Under the pieces are notes generated by a model that worked only from the letters and a program-made list of their open reading frames with translations, did not search any database and was not told the DNA's origin. Made by a program: the position numbers and the translations under genes. Below, piece by piece: positions 35,501 to 49,000 of a DNA stretch of 64,000 bases. Source of the DNA: Aporrectodea caliginosa (lineage: Eukaryota; Annelida; Clitellata; Crassiclitellata; Lumbricidae); the NCBI GenBank assembly GCA_020284085.1, contig JACEVL010001876.1, positions 1 to 64,000 of the forward strand, given 5' to 3'. Positions within the stretch are counted from its first letter, which is position 1; each line of letters opens with the position of its first letter.

Positions 35501-38500
35501 AGCTCTGTTTGTCTAGTAACAGTTGGTCATCTTATTCGAAGCCTTTGGTCTGATAGATTTGTATGGTTTGTTTAGCTGCTTGTCTTGATGAGTTTACTAT
35601 GTAATATATATTCGTAGCTGTTGTACGACATTTGTTTTTTTTACCTGAAACAATTTAATTTTAGTTAATTGGTTGGAATGTTGTGATTATCTGAACGGCT
35701 TGTTTAGAAGACTTCGTTTTGCGTGGGTGACTTTTACAACAATAAATAGAGTCTTTGATAATTAATTTTATTATCAGCCATTTTCATTGGGTTTATCTAA
35801 TCATTTGAATAGTGTTATTCAGGGTTAAGGAATCCTGGAATGTATTATGTGCATGTATTGAGATATTTGACATAAAACACCCGGTGAGTACCTCAATGAA
35901 GCGCTGGTAATGATATGTCGATAATTTTAAGATAGTGTCAGTTATTCTGAGTGATTGTGATTCGTTGTAATGCAGTGCCAATCATTTTGAGGCCGATGAT
36001 GCAGATAAAACTACATTTTCAGATGACCGAAACAATCCCTTTTCTCAGTCTGTCAGATCAATGGCTGTGTGAATGGCACTTTCAAGATTTCCTATTGGCA
36101 CCATATAAATGTTGCTGACATTCCATCATGTGCAGAGTGGAACGGGCTTAACATGTGTTAGGCTATCTGATTTCTCTGAACATTTAACGTGCCACGTTCT
36201 TCCTTATCCAAGAAATCTAATGTGAGGGATTGACCAAACTGCATTTACCAGAGATTGCATTCTCTTAGAACTATTATTGCTTTTCTGGCTGGATTGATGG
36301 TTATTGAGCTCTAGTGTGTGTATTGGGCCTCAGTGACAGTATGGTCTATGGTTGGACTGGGTGGCCATTAACCTCGGCTGCAAGGGTCAGTAAGAGAATT
36401 GCTCTTTCGAGGAGGCTCTCAGTGTAGGGAATAGAGTAGTGCTCAGCGTGAAGGAGCCGTCAATGGCTAAACAGTTATCACTGACCTATGGTTAAACCTA
36501 GGGTACGGAACTGGGAATGGGTTCAGGCTAATAATATGTAATTCTTTGTAGATATGACCTTTAAGAAAGGTCTTCTTTGCTCTGCCTTCAGACACAACAA
36601 AGCCAACTCATCTATTACGAGTACACTGTCGGTGGGAAGATGAGACAGCGAGGGGAGGACTAGCGAAAGCCTCTTATGCCAAAGCTAAAAAATTATGGAA
36701 GTTTCTAACATTTCATACCATGGGTGCCTCTCAGGCTAGCTTAAGGGCCTGCTACTCTTCTTCATCATTGTTTGTTATTTAGTGAGGATGCCCTGATAAT
36801 TAGATCATTTAGATGATGCTGTCAAAAAATTTGTTTGAAGTTCTCAAACCGTTGGGTCTCACATTGTTGAACTGCCTGACCAGCAGTGTAATGCAATTCA
36901 AAGCAAAACACTAAGTCGTGGAGTTTTGACTTCTTCAAATATAAAAAAAGATAAATAAAATAACTCAAAAGTCATTGACCTAAACACCTTAACAATAAAT
37001 GTTGCTGTTTCATACCATCCACCATATTCACACAGGCCCTTGTCACACAGACTTAATCTGACAGTGACTCAACTGATGTGTGCATGTATATCTCTACAAT
37101 CTTCCACATAGATGCGTCCATGCTCTACCACTATCAAGCATGAAATCACTGCACATATGCAACTTCCTTTATAAACACAAACTGACGTGCCAACTCATGC
37201 TCTCAGTGGACATTTTTGCCTACTGCAAAAAGCAAGCACCCACCCACTGCTGTCATTCCTTGCTCAGTTAATTTATGTATGGGATGTTAATAAATGCGTT
37301 GTTTACTTTATGTACACGTAATACTTAAAGTGTATCTAAGAATTTACTTGTGTGAGATGGCATGTGCAGCAGTAGAAGTGTTTAGGAAATTATTGAATTG
37401 ATAATTCCACGAACTTTAATTGTTAATTCCACGAACGTGGTGCTGTGAAAGAGGATCCTTGGTTGAGCTTTACTTGTGGGAAACAACCATTGGTAAATAC
37501 TGTCTTAATTATGTGAGCACAATTTGTGTAGCAACAAAATTTAACATCATCTGAACTGGTGTATAAAATGCCTCCAATTAGTTTTTCGTGAAGTGGTGTT
37601 ATTATACAAATTTCCTGTTAGAATTATGATGGATCTGTCCTCTTTCCAGCTTCAGTCATATTGAGGTATTGATTTTTGTTTGCCAGAATGCTGAATTTTT
37701 TAGGACTGAAGGAGTAGCATCTGTTCACACACACACAGCACTAGGAAGGTGCCATTTCCCCAACTGAATGCCGTGCAATTGAATGCTTTTGAACCTAGTG
37801 CTTAATGCTGGAATGACAAAAACTGTGTAGTAAGTTCCACTGTCCCACAGTTTAGCTACTGAGGTTTTATTTTAGACTTCTTACAGCTGAAGAGTGTAAG
37901 TTTGCGACTGCTATAATTATGTAACCATTCATGCTAGTGCAGTAATTATAGTAGAAATACAGTGGAGACCCATTTACTTGTGCCCTGTGTAAGCAGCTGA
38001 TCTTAAGCCATGCAGAGAACAGTACAATGCATAGTAGGTGAACTAGCGATATAGGCAGATTAAGGTATTGGTGCCTTTCCTGCCACTTCCAGTCTACTTA
38101 ATACTGCAGGTGGTGCTTAGCTGCTGTCTCGGCCGAGGCGGCAACATCTGTGTACACTTATGCTTCACCGTTCCATCCAGTGATGCTCTATTCTCCACAA
38201 GTGATATAAGAGTATAATATTATGAGAGTGTTAGATGTAGTAAACTTGAAAGTGCAGCCTTCCACAGATTTTGTAGAGGTTCTTGGTTTTTGGTTATTGC
38301 TGTAGCTCCTAAACATATTCGTGGTCTGCTGTTCAATGCAGTATTTAACAATACATACCAGTAATTTGGGACCAGGTCATTCTTGGCTTAGTTCAGTGAT
38401 CCTGTCCTTAAAAAAGGAACCGAAACTCCAGCTTCAGGTGCCATGTTAATCTAGCTAAATACTGGATGAAAATAATTAAACAAAATGTTCCTGCCAAAAA

Positions 38501-39832
38501 AGAACTGGAATGTCGCTCCAGTGCTTTCCACTCTCAACCGATACTTGGCTAAGTTTATGGTCAGACACGGTGATCTTCAGTGGAAGACATAACCAGTGGA
38601 GATCGGTGATGCATGAAATGCTAAATTGTCATACAATACAGACTTTATGTGATTCTTGTACAGTAGAGAGATTCCATGGCCAGATATTGTCTTGCAGCGA
38701 TGAGGCAAGCAACAGAGTTCTTCCAAGATGGATATCAGTGGACAAGATAATGAACCTGCCTTCAGCCTGTTATGGCTGCATTGTATTGTTACAGTAATTA
38801 ATCTAATATTGCTGTAATAATTCTCAGCCCAGAGCATCCATCGGTTCTGGACATTAAGTAGAATCGATGTTTGTGCAGAAGGTCTAGTCAGGTCAGTTTG
38901 GAAAGAAGAAAGAATGCACTGCAGGAAAGACAAAGGAATTACTTACACAGGAAATGCCTCGTCCATATCAATCAATGAACATTGAAGCTGGTAACCAGTT
39001 TAACAATGGTCAAGACAGGAATCAATGTCCAGATGTCTTCTGCTGAGTGCAGTTGATAAATGCATGACCTCCGAGTGACCGACTTATCCGTCCAAGTGGA
39101 CTCCAAACTTACAAATGGTGTCCACTGGATGAATAATATCCTGGCACACACGGAGAAAGGCATTGCCATCAAGAAATATGGAAAATTGAGGAATTGATCC
39201 GTCATGGGCACTGTGCAAATAGTACTTAGTGTCATGTTCATGATGTTCTATATAGAGTTCTGTTGCTGCACAGGGTCTTTTGTTTGGGTAGTGAATTGTA
39301 AGTAATTGCAGTGTAATGTATGTGGACCTTACTGAGAAGAGAAAGACTAATTAAACTGTAATCGTAATTGTAAACCCCAAATTTCTATAGCACCATGTGA
39401 AAGCTAAGCATGGGGCACCAGCTTATTCATGAGCACAGAAAAGTGGGGTTGAGGAACAAATTAGGAAGGAATTGGGATTGTAGGTGTAGGAGTGTTTACA
39501 TTGATATGTGGAAAGCCAATGTGATATCATTAACAGAGCGAGTCTTTACTATAGCAATTTTAATTAATTACTATTTCTTTTCTTTTGTTTAATAAATTTC
39601 TGTTTTAATTTTTAGTAAATTGCTGTGTTTATTCTAAGACAGTTTTAAATGCTGAACTTTCTTCAGACTTTAATTAAACCGTTATTTCTTTTTTATTTGT
39701 TGCTGGGATACCACGGCTTGACACCAAAGCGTTAAATTACACTTGCTGCCATCCTAATTGGCGCTCGACCGAATTCTTGGCTCATACAGTAGGGCTCCAA
39801 TTCCAGTTTGTTTCCACTCGCCAATCTGCATC

Positions 39833-39894
<62 letters not shown>

Positions 39895-42800
39895 GACAAG
39901 GATATCCTCCATCACTCAATCACACTTCATGCTTAGTTCTCCAGTTGTAAGTATTTTTTCACCTTGTGACCCTTATTTGCTCTAGGCTAATGTGCTTATG
40001 TGAACTCTTTATTTGCATATATTTTGTATCCATTTGTTTCACCGAATTTACCGCTTGGCACGTGTCATTGCAGTCATTTCCTGGAGCAAGATTTCCGTTA
40101 CTGGATTCTGATTATGACTGATTTCATTAGACGACGACGACGACGACGACAGGCATGCTGTGTGGAGAGCGTATTCAAAATGCGACGTGCGCTGGGTCAC
40201 TGTTGCTGTCGTACAAAAGGAGAAATATTGATCAGGCGAGAATAAGCACTGACAGCGTTGAGCGTTGAGCGTCGTCTCTGAGCAGGGTGTCGAGTTCAAG
40301 TGAGAGCAGCTGATGCATTGGTGTTGACTGGGTTGGTTCCAAGTTATCCCAATGGTGTTGTTGTTGTTGATGTGGATTTTATAGCTGTATGCAGCATTGT
40401 GTTGTGCAATGTTGGTTGCAGATTTTCTTCAGTTTCTTGTTGATTTGTAATTGCGATGTGTGAGGTTGGGGTGTTGGTACGCTGTAGTGATTTGTCCTCC
40501 TGCAGATTGGAGTTTGCATGCAGAGCGAGCTGGCATGACTTTAGGACAAGTGCAATTGATGAGCCATTTGTATAAGTGGCTTTTCCAATATGTCTTACTT
40601 TGGAAGTGGATTGGGGAGGGTCAGCCTGTGTGTAGGCGTGGGTGGATGTGTGTGCGTGTGATTGTGTGGCCAGTGTCAAACATCTGCACTTTCTGTTTGA
40701 CTGAGATTCCAATGGCTACAGTGGCTGGTAAATAAGGATACGCTCAATGCTGTCAGCATTTGACCTAGTAACCCATTGTATTCTCATATTTCTGTCGTTG
40801 CTTCACCGTGTTAATAGCGGCTATTTCGTTGACATAGTTATGTTGGTTTTTATGAACAGGACGGAGTCATTTGCCGGTAATGGAGTGGTGTGGCTGTTCC
40901 AGTGACCTTGGTCAAAGTTGACAACGTAATTTTCCTGGAGTGTTAAATAGAGAGAGAGAGAGACAGAGGGACAGTCAGGCAGACAGCCACACAGATAGAC
41001 AGGCAGGAAGCATACAGGCAGACAGATATAGACAGACTGAGACTGTTAATGTACTGTACTGGGTCATTGGTTGTTTTTCCATTCTTGTTTTTCAGCATCC
41101 AATTGCTATGGTGTTGATACAAATCCCCCCCCCGATTTGGAATAGCATCTTGACCAGGCTTTGGAACAGAACCTGGTCGTGTTTTTAATGCCCCCCTAAT
41201 GACGCTTATATTTAGTTGGCATTTCCTCTCTTCTGTCTCTATTAGTTCTGAACTGCCATTCAGCTGAAACAGTTCTGTTATTACTCTATGGCTTAGAAAT
41301 GCTGTTAGGAATCGATCTGATTTGGGATCAGCTCTTCTGCACGTAATAAATTACTCTTAATTGTACAGAGTTACTCAGATTTGACCTTGTGCATACTTAA
41401 GACAGTTTATGTGCTCTACCTTTAAAAATTCTTGCCTGAAATTATTTTGAAAATTATGGATAGGTGTTTGAGAAGTGGATGCCATTGTGCTGAGATCCGT
41501 AGCATTGTATTTTTTTATTATCGGCAGTATTTTTATTTTGCTTCAATTTTTAGCTGTTATACCGCATGTTAGGTACATGTAATGTGGTGCACAAGACTAA
41601 AAAAATAATTTGAAGGGTGCTTTACACAGAAAAAATAATTTGAAGGGTGCTTTACACAGTCACTCTGTTGCAGTCATGGGGGGGGGCGGTGTTTGAGAGT
41701 CTAGATTTTAACGGTTTGGTATTCAAATCCCTGTTAAGACAGTAAAGGGTTTTGAGATTTCTGTTCAACTTGTGCTATCTAGTGAACTCGGTCATAAAAA
41801 ATGAGTGAACTTTTATGGGATGTACGCTTGTAGGAAAGTTAGATGATGAGGGAAAGTACTTGCCACCTGCCCTCATATGCCAGGGCTGAGAAAATGAAGT
41901 TATCAGCACTTTGTACATATATGGTGCTTCTCAAGGGCTGTAATGTATGTCCTTGAGACCCAACAAAAGTCACATTATTAAATGCAGTAGATATTCACTC
42001 TTATGTATACATGTGCAGTTAAGGTGTAAGAACGCATTAGTTGTTAAGATATTGTAGTGTAGGAGGTTAATTATTTAATTAATTAATCGAATGAGTCTCT
42101 TAACCAGCACTGTAATGGATAATAATATTTTAGCTAGAATTCAGGGTTAATTCGATATGCTGGGCTTATCTGTGAAGATGTTGTCGAGTTGTGATTGGCC
42201 AAATTGAAATTTTACTGGTTGAGAAAATTAATGTCGTCTGCTTTTTGAACCGAGAGTTGCCGCCTTCATGCTGTAATGCATGGATTAACGTCACTTGTCT
42301 GGGACGAGCTCTGATTCAAGTGGATATATAAACATTTTCATCTCAAGGAGTTGTTTGGGGAGGATAGCTTAAGACCTATAATAAAACTTAACTTTAATAC
42401 ATATAAAGTTGTCGGTTCTAGGTAAGGCAATTGGTCTATACACTAATGAACTGCTGATCTTGTAAAAGCATGTTAATATATAACTATGACTGTATAATAT
42501 AATTGTACTCTTAAGACACTTATTGAACTTATTAATATTCATGAACTTCAAGATTGTATTACCGATATTTGAACTCCTATGTATGAGAGGCTTACATGCA
42601 ACAACAGTAATATAAATAAGGTGAGTAAGGTCCAACTCAAGGGTCTTTATAGAGAGGACACACTACAGCTGGGCAGCTTAAGGAACTGATCTTCTTCATG
42701 CATTTGGTGAGAAACTGGCTTATGTTAGCTGGTACATGATTTCCAGAAAAGGCAGGTCTCAAAAAGACCCAGGAGAAGCTTGGCCTCTTCCCAAATGGTA

Positions 42801-45800
42801 GATTGTTCCAGACTACAAGACCCACTAAGTACTGGGAAACTTAATAGCCAGCTCTTTGATAAGAAGTACCCATGGAAGACCAATAGTGGAAAAGTGGAAA
42901 AACAACAAGGACTTTGATAAGTGCTATGGATACACTGGAATAGAATTCCATTCTATTAATAACTAGCCATATTCATAGCTACACTCCAGATCAACCCAAT
43001 GAAATCTGGACATTGAAATGTGTGTCATTTATTATGCCTTTGTGCTCCTTTTCTTCTAAACTGGGCGTACTGTTTCAACTCTCTTAGGAACAGTACCAGT
43101 TAGTTTGCTTGCCACTTCTAACCCCATTACAAAAAAATTATGCTGTTCTGCTGCTGTTGCATTTCTTGGTCGACATCTTTTATTTCAGGTGCTACTGTTG
43201 TCGTTGATTTTAATTGTGTTCTGACCTCCAGGTTTCTTTCTAAGAATAGTGAACAGTGAATGACATGTATGGTTTAGAACATAAAACTCCTTCGGCACAA
43301 TCTCTGCATGCTTTGCATTCTATTCTGTTGACATCCCGAACATGGCTTCCTTGTCGAACGGAGGCAAGTTTACGTTTTCAGTTGGCAGTTTCGTCAGCAC
43401 TCAGGGATTTGGTTGTTTCTTATTTGGGATATACTATGCATCTGCCTGTTATACTATTTTCAGTATGTGTTTTAGGATTCTGTTTGCACACAGTACATTT
43501 TCCTCTTCAGGGCCTGCTGACATATACACAGTCATGGCACTTGTTTACAAGGCATTAGCGAATAACAGACAGGATACTTGAAATAAATAACCTTGTACTG
43601 CAGACTGCATTTTGTTTCATTCTTTAGCAGTCAAGTAGGCTGAGAGCTGACAATATTCCTTATATGGGTCTTGTACTGTAAGACCTGGGATTTGGAAAAT
43701 GCCCTTTGGATTTGCATTGCTTTCTTATCTGCACGATAGCTTTATTTTCTGACTACAGGCTTCCTAACGTGATATGTTCCATGGGCTCTTTTATTAATAG
43801 TTATTATACAGGGCCCTTGTATGCTCCTTTTGATGCTCTGCTCACTGATGAAAGTTTTGCAAGATGCCTCTGTTTGACCACCTGGTTTCGATTTTCGATT
43901 TTGAGGTTTAGGCTGTCATATGGTGTAGATTAAGAGTAGTATTACACATGAAATCAGCCACCATGCCAAATGAAAACAGGAAATGGATAGAGAAACCTTT
44001 TCCTCAGTATCTTGTTTTCCAGCCGAGTGTAGATCAGATAGCTAAATCTATTTGTAGCTGAGAGTTGGAATGAGGAGAGAGAGAAAGAGACAGATAGAGA
44101 GAATAGAACAAAATTATTGTTGAGTTATCTCTCTGAATGTTTTTGAGTGTTGCCCCAAGTAACATCTACATACATGCTGCAGGAAAGGAAGCTTTTCTGC
44201 TCTAGTTCCCATTATAGAGTTATGAGATAGTGACCAAGTTCACGTGATAATCTTGTTTTACACTTTCGTCTTTCTCTGTTTCCGCAGAAGTGCTGCTCGT
44301 TAAGTAAGAAAAGGTAGAATAAGGTAATGTTTTTGTTCAGTTATTTTGAGCCTTTGTGCCACAGAAACCTCAGGATATTCTTAGGTTCTGCTTTTTGAGG
44401 ATCTTTTTGCCTGAAGCCGAGACACAGAAAACAGACATACAACAATCAGACGACCTTTCCATGAAAGTCAAAGGTTTGTTGCAATAGATGAACTGCTTGG
44501 CCTTTTTTCAGATTCAGGTAATAAAGACAGGATAATAGATCCCACACAGAGATTACCTACAAGTCACTAAATGTTACATATATCTTGAAGTGAATTTGTA
44601 CAGTTGGTTGATAACAGGGTAGCAAATTATTACAAATATACAGGAGTTTGAACTTGTGGATCAGATGGTGCTTTGAAGCATTTGTGGCATTAGCTTTTGC
44701 TTATAAACTACTAGCAATTTTTACCCGGCGTTCGCCCGGGTTTTTCCCAGGCGTAATTTTTAACGGCTGCAAATAAAGGCTACTTACTTACTATATTTGC
44801 TGATGGGCTTCAAATATTTAAAAAAATGTCCATATATCTGAATGGAAACGATATTTAGAGGTGAACATAGTTGCTGCTTTGCCCGTGTACTGCACGGGTT
44901 ATCTCTACCTTATAATTATAGGCAATATTATTATTTTGTTCCCCGTTCTTTACGGTTTATCTCTACCTGAAATAGGCGTATTATTTTGTTCCACTACACG
45001 GGTTGTTTCTAAGTATAATAGGCGTATTGTTTGCCGTTGGCCAGCGTGACGTAAGATTGCATATTTAGCCGCGTGACGTAATTTAAGATTGCATATTAAT
45101 TTTAGTGACGTGGACAAATGGGCATGCTTATAATGTCCATAAATCGGAATTGAAAGCAAATTATGAGCTGAAAGTAATTGGGATGAGATAGAAATTCGAA
45201 TAGCTAAAGTAAGTTTCGAGTTGCTTTGACCTAGAAAATCGGCAATGGCCGTGGTTGCAAAAAATGTGAGCTTAGTGTAATTAGGTCACCAAATCTGTAA
45301 ATGGTTGCGCTGACCTAGAAATTCCGCCCGTGGCGACTTCTGATTAGTTGCTAGATGCTCCGTGTGACGTAAGATTGCTTATTAAGCATGCGTGACGTGA
45401 ACAAATGGCCTTACTATGGGCGGTATTGAAATAAGCTCGCTGAAAAGTTAAATTTAAAATGGCCATATATCGGCGTTTAAATAAAATTGCGAACTGAAAA
45501 TAGTCGCGTTGACCTAGACGTTGCGTAATAATGCTTTGTAAATTTTTTTTTCAACTCGCTAAACCGTTCCGTTTCGGAGCCTTTAGCCGGACAGCGATGC
45601 ATTGCAAACATACATACATACATACGGAAGGACAAACTTTAAGAATTATAGTATAAGATACTGGTGCATTGCAAGACCAAATGATTTCATAGTTCATGAA
45701 CGAAAATTGTTGTTGATCATTGTTGGCTTGTGAGGCTGACAACGTGTCAAACGTTGACAGGAGAAAACTATTGATGTTGCATTGGTCATTAACTTGCTGC

Positions 45801-45862
45801 TTGTCTCGCTGTTGGCATGGATCAATATGGGCTGAAGCATTATGCTGATGGCAGCGGCACAG

Positions 45863-45895
<33 letters not shown>

Positions 45896-45991
45896 GTTGC
45901 TACTGGTCATGGTGCTCGATGTCATTATTGGCTCGTCCTTTATCAACAGGTATCCCGGTAGCTGTCTGTGCAGGGTCTTGTCTCTGGTGAG

Positions 45992-46041
<50 letters not shown>

Positions 46042-49000
46042 TGCCAAGGCACTCAGGATGAAGAGACCGAAAGAGAGGCTTGAGGCAGATGACCGAGTGA
46101 ACTCTATCAACATTCTGGCTCTGATGTCTTTCTTTCTTCCTAATTTGATTGACTGCCTTCGTTGGATCCTCTTCCTTCTTCCTTGAGGCCTTGATGTTGA
46201 ATCGTGATTCACAGGCACGAACAACAGAAGGATGCAGGTTCGATACCTGCTGGTCTTATATGCTTGACTCAGCCTTCCACTCCCTAGGGGCGATGGTAAA
46301 TGAGTAGCAATAGGACGGATGGGTGCCTAACAGGCTGCCATACAGTTATAAAATTGACTCTTGTTTAACTTGTTATCATGTGAATAAACAAATTATTATA
46401 TATAAATTTTTATTGTTTTTGTTTTGGTCATGTTTATGTTTTCATTTTAGTGTGTCTGCTTTATGCTAATGCCCTCATCATTGTGCTTCATACATCCTTC
46501 TGACTTACTTGCTGTCAGTTTGATCTCTTCTTGATCCTCCTGTTTTACACTATGTGAAAAGGTTTATTTCTTTATTTCAAAGTTGCTGCAGTTTGTTTCA
46601 TAGAGCTATCCCTCTGTAGCGAACTAGCTATTCTGAGTACATGACTGTACACTGTCTGTGGGAAGATGAAATGCGACTGACTGGCCACTGCCCTCGTATG
46701 CCAAGGCTAAGATGAAGTGGCGAACAGGACGGTGGCTGCCTGCCTTCAGGATGCCGAGGTTAAGAAAATGATGTGTAGACCTTGAAACTTCATACCTATG
46801 TTGCACAGGGCCTCTAGAGCTAGCATAAGGGACGGCTCTTCTTCTTCTTTCTATCCTTGTGGTAGACTAGTTGAAATATAGATTCACTGAATTAACAAAT
46901 AAAATATTGTCAAGACAGCAGTTGTTAGTTCACATTGCTACCTCTGAGCACTGGTACTTTCTTGCTGACCAATTACTAAGGTCTGTGTGTCTGATGTTCT
47001 CATCTACGTGAGATCATTTGGTCTACACAGAGCCCCCGTTGGCGGATGATGGAAGGCTGATGATTGAGCTGACGACTTAGTAAGACCAATAAAATTGAAG
47101 TGTGCTGATTATACATTGTAGTGCTTAGACAGCCATGTGTACAGCACATTCGAGAGGTTATTATTTGGTTTATATTTGATGGTGGGCTATGAAAGAGCTG
47201 ACGACTTAGTAAGACCAATAAAATTGAAGTGTGCTGATTATACATTGTACTCTTAGACAGCCATGTGTACAGTGCTATTGACGGTTCTTACAAAGACGCT
47301 CTGTAAAAGCCCAGATACATACATACATGCATACATACTTACATATATGCATGATTGGCTCCAATCGGATAACCTATATAGAGCCAAGACATTATAAATG
47401 ATTCACCTAGTCTGGAAAGTGATTTATTTATTGTTCCATGGAAAGCCAAGTTGTAATGATTTTAGAATTGGGATATGCATTTTTTACATTGATCGAATGG
47501 TATGTTATTGTAAATTTAATTCAAAATATTTTAGCGATATAGGTATATTTTTATCCAGGAATTCAATTATAAAATCATGTTATGTAGTTTTCACCAAGCA
47601 TTGCTATAGGTTTTCGTTTTAGTTTTCGTTAACGAAAACAACACTAGCTATAGGTGCCTTGGAAAGGGTTTTTAACGACACTGCGTAAATGATAAACACA
47701 CCTGCATATGGATGTTTTTACAAATGGTTTGGCAAAATGCATTCTATTACTTTCGGTTTTATACTTAAATGAAGTAAAATACATTTGGACAGACTTCAAA
47801 ATATGATCCAAGATAGCATGAAAGAAAACAGCAAAAGTGACAAGAAAAAGAACAAGAAGAATGTTAAAATAGAAGAAAAAAGTGCATTGGATGGGTACAG
47901 CTCTTCCTATCATGCAATAGTTTAATTTTTAATATACCGTGGAATTTGAAAGCAGTTGATTCATACAAGATTTTATGTTGTATTTCTGTGGTTTTCCTGG
48001 TGGAATCTAAGAGACAGTAAATTATTCTGACGGAAAAAACGTGACGAAAAATAAAAAACGAAAAAAACGATGAAAATAATAAAAAACGAACAAAACGTTT
48101 ACAACTATGCTCAAAATATGTATGTATTGTTTTTCAGCGGAAGTGGAATTGCGACTGAAACCATTTGGTGAAGCGTTTACAAAGCCTCTGGGTAATTCGA
48201 TCGTCTTTACTTGTGAAGCTACGGGAAGTGTGAGAGATGGCGTGAACTACAACCTGAAATGGCTCGACACAAATGATCAGGAGATCACAGAGAGAACTGG
48301 AAGGTGAGATCTGAGAATGTTTAGTTTGAAAATTTTCATTTCAAGAATGCTTGAGTGAGGAACGTTTAGTACTAACCGAACCCATTGAGAAAATTCAGTT
48401 GCTTGATTTCTTAAGCACTTATGTGAACAGCTCATTTGATTTTTTAGGAGTTTTGGGATTCACCATTTTGGTTCAATGTCACTGGTAATGGCATAGTAGT
48501 TATCACTGCATGTTGGACTGTAAATGCACATTTTGAAAGTGACACACTGTAGTCATCCTATGCAAGCTTTTGAAGTTTTGTAGTAGTCTGCACTACTTGC
48601 ACCAATTTCCTGTCTTACCTTTTGTCATTTTCAGTTAAGCGCTTTGGTGAGGATAATGGCATAGATTGGTACAATTGACCGAAGTTGGATGCAGTTTGCA
48701 CAACTCATCATGACTGTTTATCAATTTTCGAATTGTTTGCGGATAAATTTAGGCTAAGTGGTTATGGCATTTTGTGGTTTGGTACAAATTGCCTGACAAT
48801 ATATTTATGACAAGTGGCAGAATAATAGAAATGGCAACATTAAATATTTTTGGTGTGCTGCATAAAGCCTTGCTCTGCCTGTCTGTGGATATGCACGCTT
48901 GTTTCCCTGCCTAAACAGAACATCGAAATTGATGTGCTAAACTGTAATGCTAATTCATTAAACCTTTTTATTGAGATTGGATGGACTGAGGACTGGGGCA

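Larger units (their letters stand above)
23589..48137 (+). other. 24.5-kb first intron of the NCAM-like gene
   Basis: Separates the signal-peptide exon from Ig1. No conserved coding exon was found inside it on either strand. It holds hAT and MITE elements, LINE tails, at least four copies of a SINE-like repeat, five CTG tracts and a ~450-bp tandem duplication. Long first introns of adhesion genes commonly hold enhancers. Whether this one does is unknown. Confidence 0.85.

Noticed and set aside
39758..39985. Frame with an 18-alanine run
   Set aside because: It is the translation of the 20-unit CTG tract. There is no conserved flank.
42637..42825. Antisense VVWNNLPFGKR as a LINE reverse transcriptase end
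   Set aside because: The WNNLP match is short, and what follows lacks the FKxxLKxxLF pattern.
46228..46245. B-box-like GGTTCGATACC as a tRNA gene
   Set aside because: No acceptor stem or A box could be matched upstream. A SINE relic is possible but not supported enough to list.
48000..48110. AAAACGTTTACAACTA as the end of another hAT copy
   Set aside because: No partner terminus or 8-bp duplication could be found. Only a resemblance to the relic at 47611.
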